Positions 7,378 through 15,383 of a DNA stretch of 28,338 nt are shown here, piece after piece. The DNA lies in contig CAZGAS010000013.1 in NCBI GenBank assembly GCA_964523875.1, forward strand, positions 1-28,338. Reading direction: 5' to 3'. The translations under genes and the position numbers were made by a program. Origin of the DNA: JAUVHV01 sp964523875 (lineage in GTDB: Bacteria > Omnitrophota > Gorgyraeia > JABMRG01). The notes below the pieces were generated by a model. That model saw only the letters and a list, made by a program, of their open reading frames with translations, did not search any database and was not told where the DNA came from. Every line of letters begins with the position of its first letter. The stretch's first letter is position 1.

Positions 7378-7941
7378 CTAGGTTATCTTCCTTACAAGGC
7401 AATCAGAATATTGCTTACGCAACTTCTTCATCTCAAATGTAGCGTTCTCTTTATCCCTGAATTTGCCTATACACATTATGTAATAGCTTCCTTTATGCAA
7501 TGTAAATGCCTCGTAGCCCTCGGATCGAAGCTTATCAACACGGCCATTGGCAAAATCTTCACTCGTATAAGAGGCAACCTGAACAGTATAACCTGAAAGG
7601 GGCATTTGTTCAAACTCAGGTACGACATCTTCTTTCTCTTCTACAGGCATCTCCTCCGGTTGCTGGGGTGTTTTAACCAGGCTAATCTCATCAACAGCCT
7701 CTTTCTGCTCTGTTACAAGAGAATCCTTTTTCATACCAATGGATTTCCCCCTTTCAACGCCTAAAGAGAATATAATAATAGAGAATATAATTATTGCGAT
7801 AACTATAAACGCCAAATGTTCATATAATAACGCTATCGTTCGCCTTGGTTTCTGTTCAAACAGGTTTTTCGGATGCCTTCTCTTTTCCGTATTTCCAAAC
7901 TCTTCAAAAAGCTCTTTCTGAATCTGCCTTTTATCATCCAT
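7378..7941 (-). CDS. Membrane-anchored SPOR domain protein
   Basis: A 187-residue single-pass protein: a basic cytoplasmic N-terminus (1-40), a transmembrane helix at about 41-62, an acidic Glu/Pro-rich periplasmic linker (about 75-113), and a SPOR domain (about 115-187) starting GYTVQVASYTSEDFANG and including YYIMCIGKF. The architecture matches bacterial division-associated SPOR proteins, and the domain should bind peptidoglycan in the periplasm. It is the first gene of an operon reading on into the small basic protein, tRNA-binding domain and M50 protease. The ribosome site before its ATG is poor, in contrast with the gene that follows. Confidence 0.85.
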   Translation of the reverse strand: MDDKRQIQKELFEEFGNTEKRRHPKNLFEQKPRRTIALLYEHLAFIVIAIIIFSIIIFSLGVERGKSIGMKKDSLVTEQKEAVDEISLVKTPQQPEEMPVEEKEDVVPEFEQMPLSGYTVQVASYTSEDFANGRVDKLRSEGYEAFTLHKGSYYIMCIGKFRDKENATFEMKKLRKQYSDCLVRKIT

Positions 7942-7974
7942 AATCTAAACTCGTACCCTTACGTAAAGTAGTGT

Positions 7975-8002
7975 ATTATAACATAATATATAAGTTTTAC
8001 AA
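7975..8002 (-). promoter_or_regulatory. Sigma-70 promoter for the SPOR-small basic protein operon
   Basis: Minus-strand TTGTAA (8002-7997), 16-base spacer, then consensus TATAAT (7980-7975). Predicted transcription start is near 7968, about 27 nt ahead of the ATG at 7941. The -35 is less perfect than at the two promoters upstream of aroB and the GNAT gene, but the -10 is exact. Confidence 0.65.
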
Positions 8003-8084
8003 ACAAGAAATGCTGTCATGCCCGTATTCAGGTGTAATATGTAAGTATTAAGTTGTAAAAATTAAGTTTATCTTTGCAATCTAT

Positions 8085-8096
8085 CTAGCATGCTAG
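8085..8096. promoter_or_regulatory. 12-bp perfect palindrome upstream of the SPOR promoter
   Basis: CTAGCATGCTAG is a perfect 12-bp palindrome flanked by a direct repeat of CAATCT. It lies about 80 bp upstream of the promoter at 7975-8002 and just beyond the end of the AsmA-like gene. It could be a binding site for a dimeric regulator, but there is no other evidence. Confidence 0.25.
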
Positions 8097-8119
8097 CAAT
8101 CTGATTATCCCCACATAAC

Positions 8120-8794
8120 CTAGCGTACAGTCAGCTTAAATAAATCCGTATTCATGCTGATAGAGGGGTTATCCATACTACCAGATATAGAGATATCTAT
8201 TTCTGAGAATTGCCCGTTTGACTTAAAGAATACCTTTCTCACGCTATCAGGTATACCTGAAGTCAATTCATTGGAAAGGACAAGTTTAAAACTACAACCT
8301 ATCTCTTTGCCGCGTATTGAGCCATCAGCATAGGCCTTGAGTAGTCTCCCGTCCGCAATAAGCGAATTAAAAGTAATATCTTCCCTGCTTATATAAAGTT
8401 TACCTTTAACGGAATCAAAACTAAGAACCTCCAAAGGCTTAATAGATAATGTATCCGCTATCCCGCTTAGGATCTTTGAATCAGGATAGGAAAGCTCGAC
8501 ATCTCTCATATCAAATGTTAGATGTACCCTCATCGCGATAAAGGATGACGCATCTATATTCAATGTCGCTTTCCCTATAACGCAATTAAGTCCTTTATTA
8601 TTGACTATGCTTAAGCCTTCAATATCTACCCTTGGGCCTAATCCTAAACGGAGATTATCTGTAGCTATCTTCGCGTTTAACCTATTGGATAAATATGCCT
8701 CCAATAGCTTCTGACTTAACTCGTTACGAAAATATATTATTATGGATACTGTTATAACAAAAAAAATGATAATTAAGATGGGGGTTCTTTTCAT
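8120..8794 (-). CDS. Membrane-anchored AsmA-like protein
   Basis: The 224-residue protein has an N-terminal membrane helix (about 4-22) and a periplasmic beta-rich body. The pattern after the helix (LLEAYLSNRLNAKIATDNLR, then a glycine-rich strand and KATLNIDAS) resembles the start of AsmA/TamB-like proteins, where a short amphipathic region precedes repeating beta strands. Full-length AsmA proteins are several times longer, so this is a short relative or just the first domain. AsmA-like proteins are linked to lipid transport between membranes; the function here is inferred only from shape. A ribosome site, AAGGGA, precedes the ATG. The gene sits downstream of the 70-bp tandem repeat region. 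Confidence 0.55.
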   Translation of the reverse strand: MKRTPILIIIFFVITVSIIIYFRNELSQKLLEAYLSNRLNAKIATDNLRLGLGPRVDIEGLSIVNNKGLNCVIGKATLNIDASSFIAMRVHLTFDMRDVELSYPDSKILSGIADTLSIKPLEVLSFDSVKGKLYISREDITFNSLIADGRLLKAYADGSIRGKEIGCSFKLVLSNELTSGIPDSVRKVFFKSNGQFSEIDISISGSMDNPSISMNTDLFKLTVR

Positions 8795-8836
8795 ATTATC
8801 CCTTTATTCTCAAACGGAAATGGACCTTTGCTTCAT

Positions 8837-8855
8837 GGGGTACACTGTCCCGATT
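8837..8855. repeat. GGGGTACACTGTCCC REP-like motif
   Basis: A short interrupted palindrome with GGG at one end and TGTCCC at the other, similar to the GGGAC/GTCCC core of the inverted repeat at 5949-6011. It lies in the non-coding stretch just upstream of the AsmA-like gene. It may be a worn copy of the same class of repeat. Confidence 0.4.
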
Positions 8856-8872
8856 AAAAATAAAACACTGAC

Positions 8873-8898
8873 CCGAACAATTTGGAAACTGTTTCGGT
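8873..8898. repeat. Imperfect inverted repeat beside the 70-bp repeat array
   Basis: GACCCGAACA and TGTTTCGGTC form an imperfect stem around a short loop. It sits immediately before the first recognisable copy of the 70-bp repeat and may mark the array's left boundary. No T-run follows on either strand. Confidence 0.35.
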
Positions 8899-8910
8899 CT
8901 TGCTGCATAC

Positions 8911-9205
8911 CATAGTAATGCTTGAGGAACCTTCTTGTGCTAATCGCTTTATAGCGGTTTCTCAAATTCGACAGGGNNNNNNNNNNNNNNNNNNNNNNNN
9001 NNNNNNNNNNNNNNNNNNNNNNNNNNNNNNNNNNNNNNNNNNNNNNNNNNNNNNNNNNNNNNNNNNNNNNNNNNNNTATCATAGTAACATTTGAGGAACC
9101 TTCTTGTGCTAATCGCTTTATAGCGGTTTCTCAAATTCGACAGGGCTATCATAGTAACATTTGAGGAACCTTCTTGTGCTAATCGCTTTATAGCGGTTTC
9201 TTAAG
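8911..9205. repeat. 70-bp tandem repeat array interrupted by an assembly gap
   Basis: Equivalent points in the two complete copies lie exactly 70 bp apart (for example 9077 and 9147). One copy is visible left of the gap (8911-8976), two to its right (9077-9146 and 9147 onward). Each unit carries a 12-bp stem, ATTTGAGGAACC (9089-9100) with GGTTTCTCAAAT (9125-9136), around a 24-nt loop with a smaller GCTA/TAGC stem. The last unit runs into the HD-GYP gene and supplies its final codons and stop. The true copy number is unknown because the array spans the 100-N gap. The spacer sequence does not vary, so it is not a CRISPR array. Confidence 0.85.
8977..9076. other. Assembly gap (100 N)
   Basis: Exactly 100 N, a conventional scaffold gap of unknown size. 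It falls inside the 70-bp repeat, so a collapsed tandem array is the likely cause of the assembly break. Confidence 0.97.
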
Positions 9206-10711
9206 ATCCTCTGAGTGCTTTCTCATCAATTGCTCAAGCCTGCCGTCTTTTGCGAGCAGTACAAGAACCTTTACAATATCCGGGTCAAACTGTTTTTCTG
9301 CTTGTCTGCGTAACTCTGAAACAACCATGCGAAAAGGTATCGGCTCGCGGTACGGTCTATAACATACCATGGCCTCAAAGGAATCAACTATAGCCATAAT
9401 GCGCGCGCCTAAAGGTATCTTATCGCCTTTTAATCTATCCGGGTAGCCTGTACCATCATACCTTTCATGGTGATGCAATATTATAGGTATAACAGGTTTT
9501 AAGACATCAAGGTATTTAAGCACCTCTATCCCCTTTACCGTATGCGTCTTTAACATCTTGCGCTCTTTTCCGCTTAGGCCTTTTTTCTTCTGCAGTGTCT
9601 CCTCGGGAATAACAAGTTTTCCCAGGTCAGGCATAAGGGCTGAATACTGAAGTATTTTAAGTTCTTTCTTTGTAAGGCCCAGCTCTCTACCGAACTCAAG
9701 CATAAGATCCTCAAAAAGCCCCGTATGGGTATAGAGTCTTGGAAATTTTGCGTCTAAGAGATATCCTAAAGATTTTATAGTCCCCGCGGTAAGGTCCTCC
9801 TGCTCTTTATATAGCTGGGCATTTCCTATGGCGATCACAGCCTGTTCCGCGAGGGTTGTAAGTATCTCACGATCAAAGATAGTAAAGCTATCAACCCCTA
9901 CCTTGTCTCTTATGGCAATAACGCCGCATACATCCTCATCAACTAAAGGTACAATAAGCAGGTTATTCTTGTAAACAGAACGGCCGGTACCAAAAACCCT
10001 TTTTTCAAAGGGCGTCGGTTGGGTATTGAGCTTAAATACACCGCTGCTCTTTCTGTAATCAACAGAGGTAACACAGCCAAGCTTTCGCGTCTGCTGATCT
10101 ATCATGCAGATCCGGACCCTTTCCGCTTTCAATACCTGCAGACTCAGCCGGGCTATCCTAGGAAAAAGCTCTTTAAGGTCAAGCGTAGAACTTATCAAGC
10201 GGTGAATAGTATGGACCGTGGATAAGGCTATGGCGCGGGGCCTTACAAGCTCATAGAGCCTGGTAAGCTCCTGATCCTTGCTTATCTCTTTTATAATAGC
10301 TTCAACATAACCTGAGAATATATCGAGTATTGCGGGAGCGGGCATTGCCTTAAACCCGCATACGCCAAAAAACCCTATAGCTCTGCCCTGGCTTAGAACA
10401 GGCATGGCTATCCCATATGTATTATTAAAACTCACCTCAAAAAAAACAGGCGACTTGGATTTGTCTGCCCGATTTATTGCCTTTACAATATTCTTCTTAT
10501 AATCCGTAAGGGAAAGATAGTCATCCACGCCGCGCGCCCTCTTAATGCGCGTAAGCGGAAGGATGCTCCCAGTGCTCTTCTTATTCGTCACCCACCACGT
10601 GGGCCTGTTAAGAAATTTATCAAACGCGTTCTTTAAATCCCGATAACCTTCGCTACCAATCAGGGAATCAAAAAGGTTTTTTTTCTTCGCTAATTTTCCT
10701 ATTGTCTTCAT
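9188..10711 (-). CDS. GAF and divergent HD-GYP domain protein
   Basis: This 507-residue soluble protein has an N-terminal region (about 10-140) resembling PocR-type ligand-binding domains, a GAF domain (about 160-300) and an HD-GYP domain (about 305-490). The GYP half is well kept (HHHERYDGTGYPDRLKG near 413-428; DSFEAM), but the HD motif is altered: where HDxGK is expected the protein reads MPDLGKLVIPE at about 360-370, losing the metal-binding His, and the GHS motif is YTHTGL. It may therefore bind cyclic di-GMP or a partner without hydrolysing it. It overlaps the dgt stop by 1 bp (TAATG). Its last codons lie inside the 70-bp repeat array. Confidence 0.85.
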   Translation of the reverse strand: MKTIGKLAKKKNLFDSLIGSEGYRDLKNAFDKFLNRPTWWVTNKKSTGSILPLTRIKRARGVDDYLSLTDYKKNIVKAINRADKSKSPVFFEVSFNNTYGIAMPVLSQGRAIGFFGVCGFKAMPAPAILDIFSGYVEAIIKEISKDQELTRLYELVRPRAIALSTVHTIHRLISSTLDLKELFPRIARLSLQVLKAERVRICMIDQQTRKLGCVTSVDYRKSSGVFKLNTQPTPFEKRVFGTGRSVYKNNLLIVPLVDEDVCGVIAIRDKVGVDSFTIFDREILTTLAEQAVIAIGNAQLYKEQEDLTAGTIKSLGYLLDAKFPRLYTHTGLFEDLMLEFGRELGLTKKELKILQYSALMPDLGKLVIPEETLQKKKGLSGKERKMLKTHTVKGIEVLKYLDVLKPVIPIILHHHERYDGTGYPDRLKGDKIPLGARIMAIVDSFEAMVCYRPYREPIPFRMVVSELRRQAEKQFDPDIVKVLVLLAKDGRLEQLMRKHSEDLKKPL

Positions 10712-11868
10712 TATACCCTTTCATAAGGCTCAAAGAGCTTCTTATATTCATCAAGCGCGTACCGGTCAGTCATGCCTGCTATATAATCGCATATAATTAT
10801 CCTGCGTGTTGATTTATCTATCGCCCTTTCATAATAACTGCTTGGTAAGAGGCGCGGTTCTTTAAGGTAGACTTCAAAAAGCTTGACAATAAAGCGTTTT
10901 GCCTTATTTGCCATACGCATTACACGATAATGCCTATAAAAATTATCAAACAGAAAGTCTCTTAAAGCCACTTTCTGTTTATTTACAACAGGGGAGAAGT
11001 TGATTATCTTTTTATCACAGCCTCTTGCCTTATCAGGAGAATCTATATCAAGGGCCTTTATACGTTTGGCTGACTCACTTATCAGGTCAGTAGCAAGATT
11101 ATTTATTATACCCCTTATTGCCTGGTACCGTCTCTTTTCATTATCCATGCCCTTATCCTGCCTCTTTATATCGAGCTTTAAGTCTTTCCAAATATCAAGC
11201 TCTGCCAACAGCGGCTCTAATAATATCCTACTTGTCAGGCCATCATCAAGGTCATGACTAAAATACGCTATCTCGTCGGCCACATCTACCACCTGGGCCT
11301 CCAGAGTCGGAAACTGTTTAAGATTAAACTCTTCTGTCTTTGGAGGATTATCAAAAGAGCTGCTGTGTCTGGCAACACCTTCCCTGACTTCAAATGTAAG
11401 GTTAAGCCCTGAGAACTCAGGATACCTCTTCTCAAGTATATCTATAACACGCAGGCTCTGTATATTATGGTCAAAGCCTCCATAGTCTTTCATAAGGTCG
11501 TTTAATATCTCCTCACCGGAATGCCCAAAAGGGGTGTGGCCAAGGTCATGTGCCAGGGCTATCGCCTCAACAAGATCTTCATTCAGCGAGAGAGCGCGCG
11601 CTATGGTGCGGGCTATCTGAGCTACCTCTAATGTATGCGTCAACCGTGTTCGGTAATAGTCACCTTCATAATTTACAAAAACCTGGGTCTTGTATTCTAA
11701 CCGCCTGAAAGCGGTAGTATGCAATATTCGCTCCCTGTCCCTCTGGTACATACTGCGATATGGATGCTCCTGCTCATTATAGGCCCTGCCTTTGCTGATA
11801 GAGGAGTTCATAGCGTACGGGGCAAGGAGGGTTTCTGATTGTATAGAACCTGGAACTTTATAAGACAT
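10711..11868 (-). CDS. dgt: Deoxyguanosinetriphosphate triphosphohydrolase-like protein
   Basis: The 385-residue protein is a Dgt/SAMHD1-type HD phosphohydrolase of the shorter bacterial class. The N-terminal signature RDRERILHTTAFRRLEYKTQ is followed by YYRTRLTHTLEVAQIART and the HD pair in AHDLGHTPFGHSGEEIL; the last metal ligand lies near VADEIAYFSHDLDDG. Family members remove triphosphate from dNTPs and help set dNTP levels. It overlaps the HIT gene by 11 bp upstream and the HD-GYP gene by 1 bp downstream. Together with the nearby thymidylate synthase it suggests a nucleotide-balance group. Substrate preference cannot be read from the sequence. Confidence 0.93.
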   Translation of the reverse strand: MSYKVPGSIQSETLLAPYAMNSSISKGRAYNEQEHPYRSMYQRDRERILHTTAFRRLEYKTQVFVNYEGDYYRTRLTHTLEVAQIARTIARALSLNEDLVEAIALAHDLGHTPFGHSGEEILNDLMKDYGGFDHNIQSLRVIDILEKRYPEFSGLNLTFEVREGVARHSSSFDNPPKTEEFNLKQFPTLEAQVVDVADEIAYFSHDLDDGLTSRILLEPLLAELDIWKDLKLDIKRQDKGMDNEKRRYQAIRGIINNLATDLISESAKRIKALDIDSPDKARGCDKKIINFSPVVNKQKVALRDFLFDNFYRHYRVMRMANKAKRFIVKLFEVYLKEPRLLPSSYYERAIDKSTRRIIICDYIAGMTDRYALDEYKKLFEPYERV

Positions 11869-12334
11869 ATTTTCTTAACCTTTCATATAAAGAGCTCAAG
11901 GACTCTGATATTACCTTAACATCGCTAAAAAGTGGCATAAAATTTGTATCGCCTTCCCAACGCGGTACAATATGTATATGTATATGTCCCGGAAAACCCG
12001 CACCAGATACCTTGCCGATATTAACACCTATATTATAACCTTTAGGCTTTAAGGCCTTGCTTAGCAGCCTAGTCGTCTTGTTAACCAACAACATCAAATC
12101 CGTAATCTCAGGGACTGAAAACTTTTCAAGAGATGACTTATGTTTTTTTGGTACGACCATTATATGGCCATTATTATAAGGGTATATATTTAACATTGAA
12201 AAAGAATGCTTTGTCTTTTCAATGACATAACTCTTTTCCATATCGCGCGAATCTCTTGCCTGGCAGAATATACATCCCTGCTTCTTTCGCTGGTATATAA
12301 ATTTGTTTCTCCATGGGGCCCATATTGTCTTCAT
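11858..12334 (-). CDS. HIT family hydrolase, Ap4A phosphorylase-like
   Basis: A HIT-domain protein of about 158 residues. Near the start, IWAPWRNKFIY and the pair CIFC are typical of the mycobacterial Ap4A phosphorylase-like group; the catalytic triad appears as GHIHIHIVPRW, preceded by GKVSGAGFPG. Enzymes of this group cleave dinucleoside polyphosphates or nucleotide adducts. I place the start at the ATG at 12334, which gives MKTIWAPWR as in relatives, with AAGG 5 bases upstream; a GTG two codons earlier (12340) is the alternative. It follows the thymidylate synthase by about 18 bp and overlaps dgt. Confidence 0.9.
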   Translation of the reverse strand: MKTIWAPWRNKFIYQRKKQGCIFCQARDSRDMEKSYVIEKTKHSFSMLNIYPYNNGHIMVVPKKHKSSLEKFSVPEITDLMLLVNKTTRLLSKALKPKGYNIGVNIGKVSGAGFPGHIHIHIVPRWEGDTNFMPLFSDVKVISESLSSLYERLRKYVL

Positions 12335-12352
12335 GCTCACCTTTTCCTTTTT

Positions 12353-13180
12353 CTATTTAGCACTGTTGACCTTCTCGTGGCTCAGTCTTTTACGCGCCTC
12401 CTCAAAGAATGGCTCCGCGAAGCTGCTCTCCCATACCCTCTGAGCGAATTCTCTCTTCTCGACCAGATCAAGGAAGCCCTTAAAATCCTCATAATAGCTT
12501 CCATAAATATGAAAGCTGTCGGTAATATCAGTGTGCCTTCCTACCCCGATATCCTTGCCTGTCTTCTTTGATATTCGTTGCGCAATAATCCTCTGGAGAT
12601 CTGTCAGCGCGAATATATTCATAAAGGCCGCTTTAAAGGCATCCCTGGAACGCCAATGCGTATTCATATTAAGCAGCAATCTGTTATCCTGAGACGATAT
12701 CCTAAACCATACCCTCTGCAAACATGGCGGATCATCTGTAGGTATATCAAGTTTAGGATTCCATGTTATCGCCTGCGCCCGTCTTGAATAACTGCTCTCA
12801 CTTAATTTATTAACAATATAATCCATCTGGTCTATCATATCTGATTCACTCTTATAAGAGAATAGCCTCTGGTGATATGTATATGTCCATTTACCTTCTT
12901 CAGGGGCTATCCAGTGATCGTGTACCCCGTCAACGACCTCCTGCCTGTAAACCTCAAGGTCATCAAGGCCACCGGGAAAAGCCCTGTGTATACGCGGCTC
13001 CTTAAAAGGGGAATTGATGGCAATTATCATCGTAACATCCCTACTCGGCGGATCATTGGGCTTATCATACTCTGTCTTTAGCTGTATACCTTCTTTCCAC
13101 GTCCTGATAACCGCCTCTTCCCAGGCTTCAGGCAGTGTCTCTTGTTCAACGTATATTACCGGTATCCCTTGCGTCTTCAT
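12353..13180 (-). CDS. thyA: Thymidylate synthase, archaeal-type
   Basis: A 275-residue divergent ThyA. Nucleophile Cys153 is in DDPPCLQRVWFR; SSYSRRAQAITW supplies phosphate-binding arginines; WRSRDAFKAAFMNIFAL carries the RSxD motif and Asn188, the position that in characterised enzymes favours dUMP over dCMP; DSFHIYGSYYED matches the C-terminal substrate loop. The PPCLQ form and overall pattern resemble the short methanogen-type ThyA rather than the common bacterial enzyme, which has PPCH. It makes dTMP from dUMP with methylene-folate. It overlaps the phosphodiesterase gene by 4 bp and precedes the HIT and dgt genes, so the operon groups nucleotide enzymes. A dCMP-hydroxymethylase role is less likely because Asn is kept. 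Confidence 0.78.
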   Translation of the reverse strand: MKTQGIPVIYVEQETLPEAWEEAVIRTWKEGIQLKTEYDKPNDPPSRDVTMIIAINSPFKEPRIHRAFPGGLDDLEVYRQEVVDGVHDHWIAPEEGKWTYTYHQRLFSYKSESDMIDQMDYIVNKLSESSYSRRAQAITWNPKLDIPTDDPPCLQRVWFRISSQDNRLLLNMNTHWRSRDAFKAAFMNIFALTDLQRIIAQRISKKTGKDIGVGRHTDITDSFHIYGSYYEDFKGFLDLVEKREFAQRVWESSFAEPFFEEARKRLSHEKVNSAK

Positions 13181-13668
13181 GACTCTAACCTAACAATTGT
13201 TGGGGTTATCTTATCTCCTATATCAAGTATGCCAAATGAATTATATGGCGCGAATATTTTTTCAGTAGGGCTGCCGGAACAAAAATATAATACATCATCA
13301 ATGTAGTCGATCTTTGGTATGTGTGAATGCCCATATATAATACAATTAAGCTTATCTTCTTTAAATAGATCCTTAACATAATCTACAAGCTTATCAGGTG
13401 AACCGTAACCATGAGATATGCCAATCTTAAAAGCGCCTAGCTCCAAGATTTTTTTTACGGGAAATTGTCGCCTGATTATGTTGGAATCCATATTACCCGC
13501 AACCGCTTCAACTGGGGCTATCTTCCTAAGTTCCTCAATTACAGAGAGCTCTGTACAATCCCCAGCATGTATTATGAGATCCACGCCTTTTATTTTCTCA
13601 AGCAGGATAGCCGGAAGCGAATTGCATGTCGCGGGTATATGAGTGTCTGATATAACAGCTACTTTCAC
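13177..13668 (-). CDS. MJ0936/YfcE-type metallophosphodiesterase
   Basis: The 163-residue protein shows all metal-binding blocks of calcineurin-like phosphodiesterases: ISDTHIPAT (D..H), IIHAGDCTELS (GD), EAVAGNMDSN (GNMD), SHGYG and YGHSHIPKID (GHSH). The small size matches the YfcE/MJ0936 group, which hydrolyses phosphodiesters in vitro; the physiological substrate is unknown. The start codon is GTG (13668-13666), preceded by AAGGGAT. It overlaps the thyA ATG by 4 bp and stands 80 bp after the ATPase gene, so it may begin its own transcript. Confidence 0.92.
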   Translation of the reverse strand: MKVAVISDTHIPATCNSLPAILLEKIKGVDLIIHAGDCTELSVIEELRKIAPVEAVAGNMDSNIIRRQFPVKKILELGAFKIGISHGYGSPDKLVDYVKDLFKEDKLNCIIYGHSHIPKIDYIDDVLYFCSGSPTEKIFAPYNSFGILDIGDKITPTIVRLES

Positions 13669-13748
13669 AATATTAAATCCCTTTCTGACTTTTGGGTATA
13701 TAATTGATATACCTGCTTACCTGATATAAGACCTTGCAAAAAATCTCA

Positions 13749-15383
13749 TTATGCTATAAGCGCGTTATAACCTTTGTAAAATTCAAACAGCCTTGCCATA
13801 TCGTTTTTTGTCCATATCCATAACTGTTTCTGCTTTGCCAGAAGTTTGGCGGAGGCACGTATACCCATTGGCGTAAGCAGTATAACCTTTGGTTTCTTAT
13901 ACCGTAGCATCTTTATCCTACGCAATGCCATATATACATCTTCTTCTTCAACATCCTTGAGTAATACTAAAAAAAGACAGTTCTTTTTCCCTTTCGCTGT
14001 TATCAAAAAACTGCTATGATCAAGGTGCCTGAGCTGTATAGAACCGACACGGGGCAATATGCGCACCCTTTCATCTATAAAAAATTGATCATCATTAAAA
14101 GAGCTTATCAGCTCTATAACGCGCTTATCAAAACTCTTCTTCCTTTCAAAGTTAAAGTCAGTTATCCTGTTTTGTATCTCGTCGGCATAATCTGCCCGTG
14201 CCTGCTGGGGCACAAAATCAAAGTAGAGGTTACGTGGTTTCGACTTTCCCTCTATCCACATCCTGAATACAGCGTCTGTCACGCTATAAAGGGCCCCGCT
14301 CTTTGATATTAACCCGAGCTCTAAAAGGCTGTTAAGTATCTTGTTAAGCTCTGCCGCGGATATAATATTTTTGCTCAAAATATTCCGGACGCGAACCGGT
14401 TTAACAAGGGCAAGCAATATATCCATAATATTTATGCTGGGGGCTGCCTCGTGAATGGACGCGAGCATATTAGTAAAAAACTCCCCTACTGGGCCGCCGG
14501 AACAAAAAAGAAGTTCCGCGATAATACAACTTAAATTTTTCTTTGTTATCCTCTCTGTACCGTAACCTCTGGCAGAATCTATCTTGTTTATTATCGAACT
14601 CAGGTAAAAAGGGTGGCCGCCTGTGAATGTGAGGATAAAATCACTAATCTCGTTAGGGATAATTACCCCTTTGCACTTTGTCTGCAAAAATTCCTTTGCC
14701 TCCGGCGGGTTGAACGCGCCTATGTCTATTACCCGAAAACCCCCAAAAAGCAGTGAAAGCTTCTCGGAGAGTATCTTTCTGGCACAAAGCGCGCAGGAAC
14801 TTGAAAGCAAAAAAAGAGTTTTTTGCTGGACCATTATCTTCTGCCCTAAAACCTGATAAGGCCTTTTTAAGGAAAACCTCGCAATAAGACTGAATTCATC
14901 AATAACAATTACCGGAAAATACCCTGACTCCAAATTCAATATGACATTCAGGTCCCAGGCTTCAGAAAACGCGTCATCATAATGTTTTTCCGCGAGAAGC
15001 ACCTGTACTCTTTTTATAAGGTCACAGCTCTTAGGAAATACCTTTTGTCCAATTTTTAAAAGCGCGGATAATTCATACGGCTCTTTAAGCTGGATACACT
15101 TTTTAAGGCTATGGTACAAGAGCCTTGTCATAAGATTAAGGACAAAATCTTCCATACTCGCGTTCTTCAGGTTTAAATAAACAGGAAGAAGTTTATCAGA
15201 ATTGTCTATCTTACTTAAAAACTGCAGCAGTAACGAGCTTTTGCCTATTAACCCGCTGCCTATAAGCGCTATATTACGACAATATCCGTCCTGGATATCA
15301 TTGGCGCTTTCATGAAGAGATTTCAGGATATCCCTTCTGGCAAAAAACTCTGTTCCTGTTACAGGTTCTATATAATCTATCAT
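13749..15383 (-). CDS. P-loop ATPase with nuclease-like C-terminal region
   Basis: A 544-residue protein of the archaeal ATPase/STAND-like group. N-terminal EFFARRDILKSL is typical of these ATPases; Walker A is GSGLIGKSS (about 42-50), Walker B is VIVIDEF (about 157-163), and a sensor-like LFLLSSS strand follows. A helical and winged-helix part (about 300-390, ELNKILNSLLELGLIS) comes next. The last 130 residues contain alternating strands and helices (LFLVLLKDV, KPKVILLTPMG, LWIWTKNDMARL) that resemble a restriction-endonuclease-like fold, though catalytic residues are not evident. The related DUF234 ATPases have a similar tail. It overlaps the lipoprotein gene by 4 bp. Role unknown; defence and DNA repair are possibilities without direct evidence. 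Confidence 0.72.
   Translation of the reverse strand: MIDYIEPVTGTEFFARRDILKSLHESANDIQDGYCRNIALIGSGLIGKSSLLLQFLSKIDNSDKLLPVYLNLKNASMEDFVLNLMTRLLYHSLKKCIQLKEPYELSALLKIGQKVFPKSCDLIKRVQVLLAEKHYDDAFSEAWDLNVILNLESGYFPVIVIDEFSLIARFSLKRPYQVLGQKIMVQQKTLFLLSSSCALCARKILSEKLSLLFGGFRVIDIGAFNPPEAKEFLQTKCKGVIIPNEISDFILTFTGGHPFYLSSIINKIDSARGYGTERITKKNLSCIIAELLFCSGGPVGEFFTNMLASIHEAAPSINIMDILLALVKPVRVRNILSKNIISAAELNKILNSLLELGLISKSGALYSVTDAVFRMWIEGKSKPRNLYFDFVPQQARADYADEIQNRITDFNFERKKSFDKRVIELISSFNDDQFFIDERVRILPRVGSIQLRHLDHSSFLITAKGKKNCLFLVLLKDVEEEDVYMALRRIKMLRYKKPKVILLTPMGIRASAKLLAKQKQLWIWTKNDMARLFEFYKGYNALIA

Noticed and set aside
8810..9152. Short open frames inside the 70-bp repeat region
   Set aside because: They consist of repeat sequence and N-coded residues, with no homology or ribosome site.
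8911..9205. 70-bp repeat as a CRISPR array
   Set aside because: Units are identical end to end with no variable spacers, and no cas genes are nearby.
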